A DNA stretch of 14,228 bases from Methylococcaceae bacterium UBA4132. GTDB lineage: Bacteria > Pseudomonadota > Gammaproteobacteria > Methylococcales > Methylomonadaceae. Under the pieces are notes generated by a model. That model was not told where the DNA came from and did no database searches. It saw nothing but the letters and a program-made list of their open reading frames with translations. Position numbers and translations under genes: made by a program. The stretch covers positions 1-14,228 of the forward strand of contig DFWO01000052.1 of the NCBI GenBank assembly GCA_002380945.1, written 5' to 3'. Below, one piece after another: positions 1 to 7,160 of this stretch; position 1 is the first letter of the stretch, and every line of letters starts with the position of its first letter.

Positions 1-73
1 TGCATGCATCGCCAATGTACAATGGGCTGCCGTTGGGCGGCTGCTTTCTCTTATCATTATTTGCCAACTTTCT

Positions 74-565
74 TTGGCTTCGGTGCGTTCAAAATACATA
101 GCCTACACCCTCTGTCAATGCGTAACTTCTATATGTAATCAATTAGCTGAACAAGGTATTAAGCCAACATTGGTACGCGTGCGAAGTGAATTAGGTGGTG
201 GTAGTTTTTCAACAATTAACCCTTTTCTGAAACAGTGGAAGGAAACCAGAGCGGTATGTAATACGCAGGAGATAAATGACTTGCGTACTGAAATAACTGC
301 TATAGGTCAGAAAGCTACGCTTTTGATGTGGAAAGCGGCTAATGATTATTGCAATAAAGTTAAAGCAGACCAGCAAAATGAGCTAATAGCCTTACGAATA
401 AAAGCGGACAAAGCCGAGGCGACTGTTAGACTATTACGCATGGAGCTAGAAGAAGCCCATAGGCAAAAGGCAGTATTGGAAAGGATGTTGCTTGTTTGCC
501 AATCAATGGGTAAACAAGCAACATCCAAGCTAACTACAAAAACCACTAAGAATTATAAAAATTAA
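74..565 (+). CDS. KfrA-like DNA-binding protein with coiled coil (orphan, short)
   Basis: The N-terminal part (about residues 12-60) matches the KfrA N-terminal (plasmid replication region DNA-binding) pattern: a helix, then GIKPTLVRVRSELGGGS, then a helix with INPFLKQWKE. The remainder (about 65-145) is rich in A, E, K, L and Q with few helix breakers and looks like a coiled coil, as in KfrA. The tail is Lys/Thr/Asn-rich. Known KfrA proteins are plasmid-borne autoregulators, usually clearly longer than 163 residues, so this is a short version. The start is uncertain: TTG at 74 (or GTG at 83) has no clear ribosome binding site, and the same frame is open back to base 2, so the gene could begin left of the window. 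No plasmid partition or replication genes are nearby. Its 3' end carries a perfect inverted repeat (483-526). The family call rests on motif recognition; the role as a regulator or DNA organiser is inferred. Confidence 0.68.
   Translation: MASVRSKYIAYTLCQCVTSICNQLAEQGIKPTLVRVRSELGGGSFSTINPFLKQWKETRAVCNTQEINDLRTEITAIGQKATLLMWKAANDYCNKVKADQQNELIALRIKADKAEATVRLLRMELEEAHRQKAVLERMLLVCQSMGKQATSKLTTKTTKNYKN
483..526. repeat. Perfect 15-bp inverted repeat inside the KfrA-like gene
   Basis: The arms GGATGTTGCTTGTTT (483-497) and AAACAAGCAACATCC (512-526) are exact reverse complements separated by 14 bases. A G-T wobble and two further G-C pairs can extend the stem inward to about 18 pairs. It lies in codons near the 3' end of the KfrA-like gene. 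It is not followed by a T-run on either strand, so it is not a standard intrinsic terminator. Confidence 0.8.
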
Positions 566-647
566 AGTCAAAACCCATTACATTGAATATGCGATGGATT
601 TCACTTCGATAGTTCTTTATCACGCTAAAAAGCGGTATAAAAGATTG

Positions 648-2108
648 CTAAAACAACGATTCCCACATCGCATCAACGCGTTGAATAATATCAGGTGACA
701 TGACGATGGTTCTGCCCCATTCGCGGGTGGTTTCGCCTTCCCACTTATTCGTCGCATCAAAACCGACTTTTGAACCTAAGCCTGAGACGGGTGAAGCAAA
801 ATCTAAATAATCAATCGGAGTGTTTTCTAAAATAGTTAAATCACGGGCAGGGTCCATACGCGTAGTAATTGCCCAAATCACTTCTTGCCAGTTACGGACA
901 TCAATATCATCATCGACGACAATGACAAATTTGGTGTACATGAATTGCCGTAAATATGACCAAGTGCCTAACATCACCCGTTTAGCATGACCTGCATATT
1001 GCTTTTTCATGCTGATGACTGCCATGCGATACGAACAGCCTTCAGGCGGTAAGTAAAAATCGACAATTTCAGGGAATTGTTTTTGTAATATTGGCACAAA
1101 AACTTCATTTAACGCTACGCCTAAAATGGCAGGTTCATCGGGTGGTTTGCCTGTGTAAGTGCTGTGATAAATCGGCGCGTAACGTTGAGTAATGCGTTCC
1201 ACGGTGAATACGGGAAATTCACCAATTTCATTGTAATAGCCTGTGTGATCGCCGAAAGGACCTTCAGGTGCGGTTTCATTGGGGTAAATAAAACCTTCCA
1301 AGACAATTTCTGCACTGGCAGGAACTTGTAAATCACTCAGTAAGCAGTTGGCGACTTCAGTTTTACTGCCACGCAATAAACCTGCAAAGGCATATTCTGA
1401 CAAGGTATCAGGTACAGGCGTAACAGCGGCAAGAATAGTGGCAGGGTCAGCACCTAAGGCGACCGCCACAGGAAATGGTTGATTCGGATGGGCGAGTTGA
1501 AACTCTCTAAAATCTAACGCGCCGCCACGATGCGCCAACCAGCGCATAATAACTTTGTTTTTTCCTATGACTTGTTGGCGATAAATACCTAGGTTTTGTC
1601 GTTGTTTATGCGGTCCTTTAGTAATCACTAACGGCCAAGTAATAAGCGGCGCGGCATCATCGGGCCAACAGGTTTGTATTGGATAGACGCTTAAATCAAT
1701 TTCATCGCCGACTCTAACCAATTCTTGACAGGGTGGGTTACTGACCAGTTTAGGAGCCATATTCAGCACTTGTTTATACACGGGAAATTTTTCCCACGCA
1801 TCTTTCATGCCTTTAGGGGGTTCTGGCTCTTTTAGTGTGGCAAGCAATTCGCCAATGCCTCGCAATTCAGTAATAGATTCTGCACCCATGCCCATAGCGA
1901 CACGGCGCGGTGTGCCAAATAAATTGGCTAATACAGGAATATTGTAGCCTGTAGGGTTTTCGAACAACAGAGCGGGACCTTGTTGTTTGAGGACGCGATC
2001 ACAAATTTCCGTCATTTCCAGATAGGGATCAACAGGGATAGTGATACGTTTGAGTTCACCTTGTTTTTCCAGTTGGGTGATGAAATCGCGTAAGTCACGG
2101 TATTTCAT
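648..2108 (-). CDS. ubiD: UbiD, 3-octaprenyl-4-hydroxybenzoate decarboxylase (prenylated-FMN dependent)
   Basis: UbiD removes the carboxyl group from octaprenyl-hydroxybenzoate in ubiquinone synthesis, using prenylated FMN made by UbiX. At 486 residues it is close to the E. coli enzyme. Expected residues are present at the E. coli positions minus three: metal ligands N172 and E238, prFMN-contacting segments IYR (175-177), RWL (189-191) and RG (194-195), and the catalytic acid D287 in GDHTGYY. The start MKYRDLRDFI is the usual family start. Its ATG overlaps the prlC stop in the arrangement ATGA, so translation is probably coupled to prlC. The gene converges on the KfrA-like gene, with 82 bases between the two stops. 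ubiX is not in the window. Other UbiD-family decarboxylases act on aromatic acids, but the overall match is to the ubiquinone enzyme. Confidence 0.95.
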   Translation of the reverse strand: MKYRDLRDFITQLEKQGELKRITIPVDPYLEMTEICDRVLKQQGPALLFENPTGYNIPVLANLFGTPRRVAMGMGAESITELRGIGELLATLKEPEPPKGMKDAWEKFPVYKQVLNMAPKLVSNPPCQELVRVGDEIDLSVYPIQTCWPDDAAPLITWPLVITKGPHKQRQNLGIYRQQVIGKNKVIMRWLAHRGGALDFREFQLAHPNQPFPVAVALGADPATILAAVTPVPDTLSEYAFAGLLRGSKTEVANCLLSDLQVPASAEIVLEGFIYPNETAPEGPFGDHTGYYNEIGEFPVFTVERITQRYAPIYHSTYTGKPPDEPAILGVALNEVFVPILQKQFPEIVDFYLPPEGCSYRMAVISMKKQYAGHAKRVMLGTWSYLRQFMYTKFVIVVDDDIDVRNWQEVIWAITTRMDPARDLTILENTPIDYLDFASPVSGLGSKVGFDATNKWEGETTREWGRTIVMSPDIIQRVDAMWESLF

Positions 2109-4150
2109 GCTTCAATGCCGTTATGTCTAAGCAGTGCGTCAATGTTGGGTTTACGTCCGCGAAACTTAATAAATAAGTTCATGGCATCTTCACTACCGCC
2201 TTTTTCAAGGATGTTGTTTAAAAATGCTTTCCCTGTTTCGGTATCGAAAATTCCCTTTTCTTCAAATAAAGAGTACGCATCACTGGATAGCACTTCTGCC
2301 CATTTATAGCTGTAATAGCCTGCCGCGTAGCCGCCTGCGAAAATATGCGAGAAGCTATGAGCAAAGCGATTAAATTTAGGCATAGGCATGACGGCTACTT
2401 GTGATCTGACTTTTTCTAAGGTGTCGTAGATACGCCCGCCTTTTTCTGGGTCAAAATCACGGTAAATTCTAAAATCAAAGAGGCTGAATTCCAGTTGTCT
2501 TACCATCATCATGCCTGATTGGAAGTTTTTTGCCGCAATCATTTTCTGAAACAACTCATCAGGCAAAGGCTCGCCTGTTTGATAATGCCCTGACATGAGT
2601 GCTAAGGCTTGTTGTTCCCAACACCAGTTTTCCATGAATTGGCTAGGCAGTTCAACGGCATCCCATTCCACGCCGTTAATGCCTGATACGCCTAGGTAAT
2701 CAACTTGCGTGAGTAAATGATGCAAGCCATGACCGAATTCATGAAACAGCGTGGTCACTTCATCATGCGTCAGTAATGCGGGTTCATCACCTGTCGGCGG
2801 GGTAAAATTACAGACTAAATAAGCGACAGGCGTTTGTACTACGTCATCGACTTTTCTACGTCCTACGCAATCATCCATCCACGCGCCACCGCGTTTATGT
2901 TCACGCGCATACATGTCAAGATAAAACTGTCCGCGTAGTTCGCCGTTTTTATCGTGAATTGAAAAGAAGCGTGCGTCAGGATGCCAACTGTCAAAATCGC
3001 TGATTTCTGTAATTTGTAAACCGTATAGTTTTTCAACAATGGCAAATAAACCAGTCAGTACACGGGTAATGGGGAAATAGTTTTTAACTTCTTCTTGCGA
3101 CAATTTGTATTTATATTGGCGCATTTTTTCGCTGTAATAGCCAATATCCCACGGTTCAAGATCGCCAAAATTATACTGTTGCAAAGCGAATTCTTTCAGT
3201 TCGATAAGATCATTACGCGCTTGTCGCCACGATTTAGCAGCTAAGTCTTCCAGAAAAGCCATGACTTCTTCAGGTTTGTTTGCCATTTTGGTGGCAAGCG
3301 ACAATTCGGCGTAATTGTTGAAACCTAACAGTTGAGCCTTTTCATGGCGTAATGCTAAAATGCGTTCCATGATGGGGGTGTTATCAAAATCCTTTTCAGG
3401 ATATTGCGGACCTTGGTCTGAAGCACGGGTGGTAAAGGCTTCGTAATGCTCTCGGCGTAAATTCCAATCGTCTGCATAGGTCATCACAGCAAGATAGGAG
3501 GGGAATTGTAGGGTAATCATCCAGCCATCTTCACCACGACTTTGCGCAGTTTGTTTTGCCTGAGCCAATGCTGATTCGGGCAGACCTGCTAAGTCTGCTT
3601 TGTGAGAGATGAGTTTACTCCACGCATTGGTGGCATCGAGGACATTTTCTTCGTATCGACTGGTAAAATGAGATAATTCTTGAGCAATTTCTTTGTAGCG
3701 GTGCTTTTGTGCTTCTGTCAAATCAATGCCTGATAATCTGAAATCTCTTAACGCGTTACGAATAATTTTTTGTTGCGCTATATCAAAACTGGCAAATTCC
3801 GTGCTTTTAGCAATCATTCGATAAGCGTTGAACAAGGCTTTGTGCTGCCCCATTTCGGTCGCGTAATCGCTGAGTTTAGGTAAACAAGCATTATAAGCGG
3901 CGCGGAGTTCTTCGCTGTTCAATACTGCATTCAGATGACTGACGGGCGACCATGCTTTGTGTAGTTTGTTTTCAACATCATCTAAGGGTTGTATGAGCTT
4001 TTCCCACGAGTAATTTTTTCTCGTTTGTAATTGTTGCTCAACTACCGAACGCGCTTCAGCTAATAGTTCATCAATAGCCGGTTCAACGTGTTCAGGTTTT
4101 ATTTGTGAAAATAAGGGCAGGGGGGCGTTTATTAACAAAGGATTATTCAT
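2105..4150 (-). CDS. prlC: Oligopeptidase A (M3-family zinc metallopeptidase)
   Basis: This is a cytosolic M3-family (thimet oligopeptidase-like) peptidase that degrades short peptides, including cleaved signal peptides. Its 681 residues are essentially the length of E. coli OpdA/PrlC (680). The zinc site HEFGH is at residues 470-474 (H470, catalytic E471, H474), and the third ligand is Glu500 in DAVELPSQ. The C-terminal half also carries the family's YSYKWAEVLSSDAY segment. The start MNNPLLINAPLPLF lines up with the E. coli N-terminus. It sits 46 bases downstream of the RDD gene and overlaps ubiD by 4 bases, so it is probably part of a minus-strand operon. The dipeptidyl carboxypeptidase Dcp is related, but the close N-terminal match and the length favour PrlC. 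Confidence 0.95.
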   Translation of the reverse strand: MNNPLLINAPLPLFSQIKPEHVEPAIDELLAEARSVVEQQLQTRKNYSWEKLIQPLDDVENKLHKAWSPVSHLNAVLNSEELRAAYNACLPKLSDYATEMGQHKALFNAYRMIAKSTEFASFDIAQQKIIRNALRDFRLSGIDLTEAQKHRYKEIAQELSHFTSRYEENVLDATNAWSKLISHKADLAGLPESALAQAKQTAQSRGEDGWMITLQFPSYLAVMTYADDWNLRREHYEAFTTRASDQGPQYPEKDFDNTPIMERILALRHEKAQLLGFNNYAELSLATKMANKPEEVMAFLEDLAAKSWRQARNDLIELKEFALQQYNFGDLEPWDIGYYSEKMRQYKYKLSQEEVKNYFPITRVLTGLFAIVEKLYGLQITEISDFDSWHPDARFFSIHDKNGELRGQFYLDMYAREHKRGGAWMDDCVGRRKVDDVVQTPVAYLVCNFTPPTGDEPALLTHDEVTTLFHEFGHGLHHLLTQVDYLGVSGINGVEWDAVELPSQFMENWCWEQQALALMSGHYQTGEPLPDELFQKMIAAKNFQSGMMMVRQLEFSLFDFRIYRDFDPEKGGRIYDTLEKVRSQVAVMPMPKFNRFAHSFSHIFAGGYAAGYYSYKWAEVLSSDAYSLFEEKGIFDTETGKAFLNNILEKGGSEDAMNLFIKFRGRKPNIDALLRHNGIEA

Positions 4151-4196
4151 AGCGTTATTGAGTCAGACAAGTTATTGCAGATAAAAATCTACATTT

Positions 4197-4646
4197 TTAT
4201 TTTTTTGTGTCAAAAAACACCGCTGTTTTAGATAAATGATCATGCCAACTCCACCGATGTTTGTCTACCAGTATCCATAACAAACCTAGACCGCAGGAAG
4301 CAAAAGCCGTGGTAAAACGCACTAACGCTTGAGTCCAGCTAATCGGTTGTTGATTAACGGTTAATACCTTTACTTTCCACGCACGCAAGCCCAATGTTTG
4401 TCCACCATGCGTCCAGAACCACCCATAAAAAAGAAAGCTCACCATCAGCAGGTAAATAGGATAAAAAATTTGTTCTCGAGTGAACGCCTCACCTGCATTA
4501 AAGGGGAGTAATAGCGCGGTTGCTAAAAATAATACAGCAATGAGTAAAAGAAAATCGTAAACAACGACTGCCAATCGGCATAAAAAACTAGGTGCTGATG
4601 GCGTATCAGCACCTAGTTTTGAAAGGTTATCAGCATTTTTAGACAA
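4197..4646 (-). CDS. RDD family membrane protein
   Basis: This is a 149-residue inner-membrane protein with three predicted membrane segments (about 25-48, 61-80 and 105-127). It carries the residues that name the family: Arg24 near the start of helix 1 (CRLAVVVYD), Asp31 within that helix, and Asp136 in WHDHLSKT at the C-terminus. The family segment GGQTLGLRAWKVKV lies at about 81-94. RDD proteins are poorly understood; some relate to ion tolerance or transport. No function can be assigned here. The only usable start is TTG at 4646, directly after the stop of the preceding small gene (TAATTG), with no clear ribosome binding site. This suggests translational coupling. A terminator-like hairpin (4584-4620) covers codons 9-21, before the first helix, so expression may be attenuated. 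It is followed by prlC after 46 bases. Confidence 0.87.
   Translation of the reverse strand: MSKNADNLSKLGADTPSAPSFLCRLAVVVYDFLLLIAVLFLATALLLPFNAGEAFTREQIFYPIYLLMVSFLFYGWFWTHGGQTLGLRAWKVKVLTVNQQPISWTQALVRFTTAFASCGLGLLWILVDKHRWSWHDHLSKTAVFFDTKK
4582..4620 (-). terminator. Terminator- or attenuator-like hairpin inside the 5' end of the RDD gene
   Basis: Perfect 16-bp arms, AAAACTAGGTGCTGAT (4584-4599) and ATCAGCACCTAGTTTT (4605-4620), flank a 5-base loop. Read on the minus strand, the stem ends in a run of six Ts (4587-4582), the classic intrinsic terminator shape. The plus strand also ends in four Ts, so it could work weakly in both directions. It lies wholly inside codons 9-21 of the RDD gene. 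Structure is seen directly; termination or attenuation is inferred. Confidence 0.5.
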
Positions 4647-4829
4647 TTAATTATCGTTGAATAAGGCTAATTTTTGACCAAAATACAGACACATTGCCAT
4701 TAATGCGCCTAGCATAAGGAGTGAGAAGAAAAAGGGTGGTCTGTGAAATAACAGAATGCCAAAATCTGCCACAAAAAGGCTGGTTAAGACAGGATGGTCA
4801 ATCAGAGCATTAAGAATTTTTTTGAACAT
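4647..4829 (-). CDS. Small hypothetical membrane protein (60 aa)
   Basis: I do not recognise this 60-residue protein. It has a short basic/amphipathic start (MFKKILNALIDHP), then two hydrophobic stretches (about 14-30 and 34-52) separated by HRPPFFF, and an acidic end (LFNDN). This looks like a two-helix inner-membrane hairpin protein. A weak Shine-Dalgarno-like GGA lies just upstream of the ATG. The gene is the first of the minus-strand group and its stop directly abuts the TTG start of the RDD gene, which argues that the two are co-translated. Being an ATG-started, hydrophobically patterned frame in a plausible operon position makes it likely real, though size alone leaves doubt. Confidence 0.6.
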   Translation of the reverse strand: MFKKILNALIDHPVLTSLFVADFGILLFHRPPFFFSLLMLGALMAMCLYFGQKLALFNDN

Positions 4830-4873
4830 AACAATCCAGACAAGTGCGTTAAATTAGGGTAGCTAGACTTTTT

Positions 4874-4888
4874 ATCCGCTGAGCGGAT
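4874..4888. repeat. 15-bp palindrome, possible operator upstream of the 60-aa gene
   Basis: ATCCGCT and AGCGGAT flank one central G, giving a symmetric 15-base site. It lies 45 bases upstream of the start of the 60-aa gene, downstream of -10-like sequences on the minus strand. That position would suit a repressor binding site in the leader. The symmetry is seen; the operator role is inferred. Confidence 0.35.
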
Positions 4889-5143
4889 GGAAGTCGGCGC
4901 GTTGATTCTACTATAGTTATGAAGCCCATATAAAAATAAAAGTATTTATGCGTTTATCTAAACGCTGCATTACAAACGGCTGTAATAAATAAACTATCTC
5001 AGTCTACTAACATTCGCCAAGCGTTTGGAAGGGCATCGCTAACTCTCAGTGCTTCTTCTAACATAGAAGAAATCGAATTATAAAGGCTAAAGTTAGCATC
5101 AGTAAACTAGCGTTTAAATAAAAACAATCATCTATGTGTGCAG

Positions 5144-5173
5144 TTGGTATATTCTAGCTATACCTTTTATAGA
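5144..5173 (+). promoter_or_regulatory. Candidate sigma-70 promoter for the pcnB operon
   Basis: TTGGTA (5144-5149) and TATAGA (5168-5173) each match four of six consensus bases, with an 18-base spacer. The site is about 58 bases upstream of the pcnB start. In such an AT-rich stretch matches of this quality can arise by chance. Confidence 0.25.
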
Positions 5174-5230
5174 AGAAAACTGGTCTATTGATTGGGCTAG
5201 AATTGATTGAAATGATATGATTATAAAAAC

Positions 5231-6634
5231 ATGGCAAAACAGACAGGGTTATCAGTCATTTTAAACTTTTTCAAAAAAATTATTAACTCAGCTAAAAATG
5301 AAGCTGAGCCAGTCATTGAGCAGCAGAGTAGCGTTAATATTTATACGCGCTCAGAGCATTCTATTTCACGCAAGCAAATCAGTGAAAACGCACTCAAGGT
5401 GTTGTATCGACTGCAAAAAGACGGCTTTGATGCGTATTTAGTCGGTGGCTGTGTGCGTGACTTATTACTAGGGCGTGAACCTAAAGATTTTGATGTCGTG
5501 ACCAATGCCGACCCTGAACAAGTGCGGAAAGTGTTTCGCAATTGCCGCCTTATTGGTCGGCGATTTCGACTTGCTCATGTGCATTTTGGACGTGAAGTGA
5601 TTGAAGTTGCTACCTTTCGTGGTGCAAGCGAAGCACGAAATGACGATCAAGTTCTCAGTAAAGAAGGGCGGTTGTTGCGCGATAATGTTTACGGGACGAT
5701 TGAAGAAGACGTATGGCGGCGTGATTTTACTGTTAATGCTTTGTACTACAACATCAAAGACTTTTCTGTTGTCGATTACACAGGCGGCATGGCAGACCAT
5801 AAAACGGGAATACTTCGTTTGATTGGCAATCCTGAAACGCGGTTTCGTGAAGACCCCGTACGAATGCTACGCGCCGTACGCTTTGCGGTCAAATTGGGCT
5901 TTCATATCCATCCTGATTGTGAAAAATCCATTCACTATGTCGCACCACTATTAGCGAATATTCCCGCCGCACGACTATATGATGAAGCGTTAAAATTGTT
6001 TTTGTCAGGTTACGCATTACAAACTTTTGAAATGCTCAGACACTACGGGCTGTTTCAAGTGCTATTTCCTGCCACAGAAAACAGCTTAGCCGTTGAAGAG
6101 GAAGGTTTTCCTCGATTATTACTGATTAAAGCCTTAGAAAATTCTGACAATCGCATCGCTGAAGGTAAAACTGTTACGGCATATTTTTTATTTGCCGCAT
6201 TTTTATGGGATGCAGTACAAATACGCGCCAAACAAAAACTAGCAAAAGGTTTACCTGAATTTATAGCGTATCAAGAAGCCGCTAACGAAGTCATTGCTAT
6301 GCAGGTAAAAAGCACCGCGTTACCGCGTCATATCACGTTAGCCATGCGTGAAGTGTGGAGTTTACAACCCAAATTCAATGTTTGTGTTGGTTCTAAACCT
6401 AGCCGACTCATTACCCATCCACGTTTTAGAGCCGCGTATGATTTCCTATTATTACGCGCCCAAACAGGTGGTGCCGATCTTGAATTAGCCAAATGGTGGG
6501 AAATCTATCAAAACGCCAATGAAAATGAACAACGTAAAATGACTGCTCCACCGCGTAAAACTAAAACCAGCAATGCGCCTCGCAAAAGAAACTACCGTAA
6601 AAAAACCACTAATAATGCGGCGAGTGCCGATTAA
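5231..6634 (+). CDS. pcnB: Poly(A) polymerase I
   Basis: PcnB adds poly(A) tails to RNA 3' ends, which marks transcripts for exonucleolytic decay. The 467 residues align along the whole E. coli protein: ISRKQISENALKVLYRL, then the nucleotidyltransferase core LVGGCVRDLLLGREPKDFD with catalytic Asp86 and Asp88, then RRFRLAHVHFG, RRDFTVNALYY, and REDPVRMLRAVRF. The C-terminal tail (about 435-467) is very rich in Lys and Arg, as in PcnB, fitting RNA binding. CCA-adding enzymes share the core, but the extended N-terminus, the basic tail and the neighbours folK and panBC favour poly(A) polymerase. ATG at 5231 has no clear Shine-Dalgarno. The preceding residues MAKQTGLSVILNFFKKI resemble the amphipathic start of homologues. 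It is the first gene of the operon. Confidence 0.95.
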   Translation: MAKQTGLSVILNFFKKIINSAKNEAEPVIEQQSSVNIYTRSEHSISRKQISENALKVLYRLQKDGFDAYLVGGCVRDLLLGREPKDFDVVTNADPEQVRKVFRNCRLIGRRFRLAHVHFGREVIEVATFRGASEARNDDQVLSKEGRLLRDNVYGTIEEDVWRRDFTVNALYYNIKDFSVVDYTGGMADHKTGILRLIGNPETRFREDPVRMLRAVRFAVKLGFHIHPDCEKSIHYVAPLLANIPAARLYDEALKLFLSGYALQTFEMLRHYGLFQVLFPATENSLAVEEEGFPRLLLIKALENSDNRIAEGKTVTAYFLFAAFLWDAVQIRAKQKLAKGLPEFIAYQEAANEVIAMQVKSTALPRHITLAMREVWSLQPKFNVCVGSKPSRLITHPRFRAAYDFLLLRAQTGGADLELAKWWEIYQNANENEQRKMTAPPRKTKTSNAPRKRNYRKKTTNNAASAD

Positions 6635-6658
6635 TTATCTCGTTACGCCCGTTTAATT

Positions 6659-7159
6659 ATGCACAACTCAACATCAACAACGGTTATTGCTTACATCGGT
6701 TTAGGCAGTAACCTACAAAATCCCAGTGAACAAATCCATTCAGCCCGTGCCGCGATTGCTGCCCTAGCGTGTATCAATGAGCAAGCGTTTTCTAGTCTTT
6801 ATAAAAGCGCACCGATGGGGCCACAAGACCAACCTGATTATGTCAATGCAGTCATGGCAGTAGCAACCGATCTATCTCCTATTGAGTTATTGCGTGCATT
6901 ACAAACCATTGAAAACAGTCATGGGCGCGTTAGAGGGGAACGCTGGGGTGCGAGAACCTTGGATTTAGATATATTATTGTATGGCAATCAAGTTATTGCT
7001 TTACCTGATTTAACCGTGCCGCACGCAGGTCTAACAGAACGGGCGTTTGTGTTATATCCACTTTATGAAATTGCCCCACAACTTGATATTCCCGACAAAG
7101 GCAAGCTGGTTGATTTACTGGACAACTGCCCGTTAGCTGGGCTAACACGGTTGACTTGA
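6659..7159 (+). CDS. folK: HPPK, 2-amino-4-hydroxy-6-hydroxymethyldihydropteridine pyrophosphokinase
   Basis: FolK transfers pyrophosphate from ATP to 6-hydroxymethyl-7,8-dihydropterin, the step before dihydropteroate synthase in folate synthesis. The 166-residue protein has the usual signatures: IGLGSNL (13-19), the substrate segment DQPDYVNAV (57-65), and the family signature RWGARTLDLDILLYG (95-109) with Mg-binding Asp102 and Asp104. It begins 24 bases after the pcnB stop and ends one base before panB. The start ATG at 6659 leaves only eight residues before the first strand. An alternative start is not obvious, and no strong ribosome binding site is visible, so reinitiation from pcnB is possible. 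Confidence 0.95.
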   Translation: MHNSTSTTVIAYIGLGSNLQNPSEQIHSARAAIAALACINEQAFSSLYKSAPMGPQDQPDYVNAVMAVATDLSPIELLRALQTIENSHGRVRGERWGARTLDLDILLYGNQVIALPDLTVPHAGLTERAFVLYPLYEIAPQLDIPDKGKLVDLLDNCPLAGLTRLT

Positions 7160-7160
7160 C

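Larger units (their letters stand above)
4830..5230. other. Divergent 401-bp intergenic region with small palindromes
   Basis: This stretch separates the minus-strand group (60-aa gene to ubiD) from the plus-strand pcnB operon and should hold both promoters. I see no convincing reading frame. It holds a near-perfect palindrome ATCCGCT-G-AGCGGAT (4874-4888) and short hairpins GCGTTT/AAACGC (4950-4965), ATTACA/TGTAAT (4969-4986) and TTCTTCTA/TAGAAGAA (5053-5071). A minus-strand -10-like TAGAAT or TATAGT lies at 4905-4915, about 17 bases or more upstream of the first palindrome, without a good -35 box. None of the hairpins has a terminator-type T-run. Confidence 0.6.

Noticed and set aside
566..647. 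Small hairpin CGCTAAAAAGCG between the convergent KfrA-like and ubiD genes as a bidirectional terminator
   Set aside because: Only a 4-bp stem with no T-run on either strand; too weak to call.
2105..4150. Annotation as dipeptidyl carboxypeptidase Dcp
   Set aside because: Same M3 family and HEFGH site, but the N-terminal sequence and the length fit oligopeptidase A.
6090..6115. Hairpin GAGGAA/TTCCTC inside pcnB
   Set aside because: A 6-bp stem in a coding region is expected by chance and has no associated T-run.
5231..6634. Annotation as a CCA-adding tRNA nucleotidyltransferase
   Set aside because: The nucleotidyltransferase core is shared, but the N-terminal extension, the Lys/Arg-rich tail and the folK-panB-panC neighbourhood fit poly(A) polymerase, and the protein matches E. 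coli PcnB end to end.
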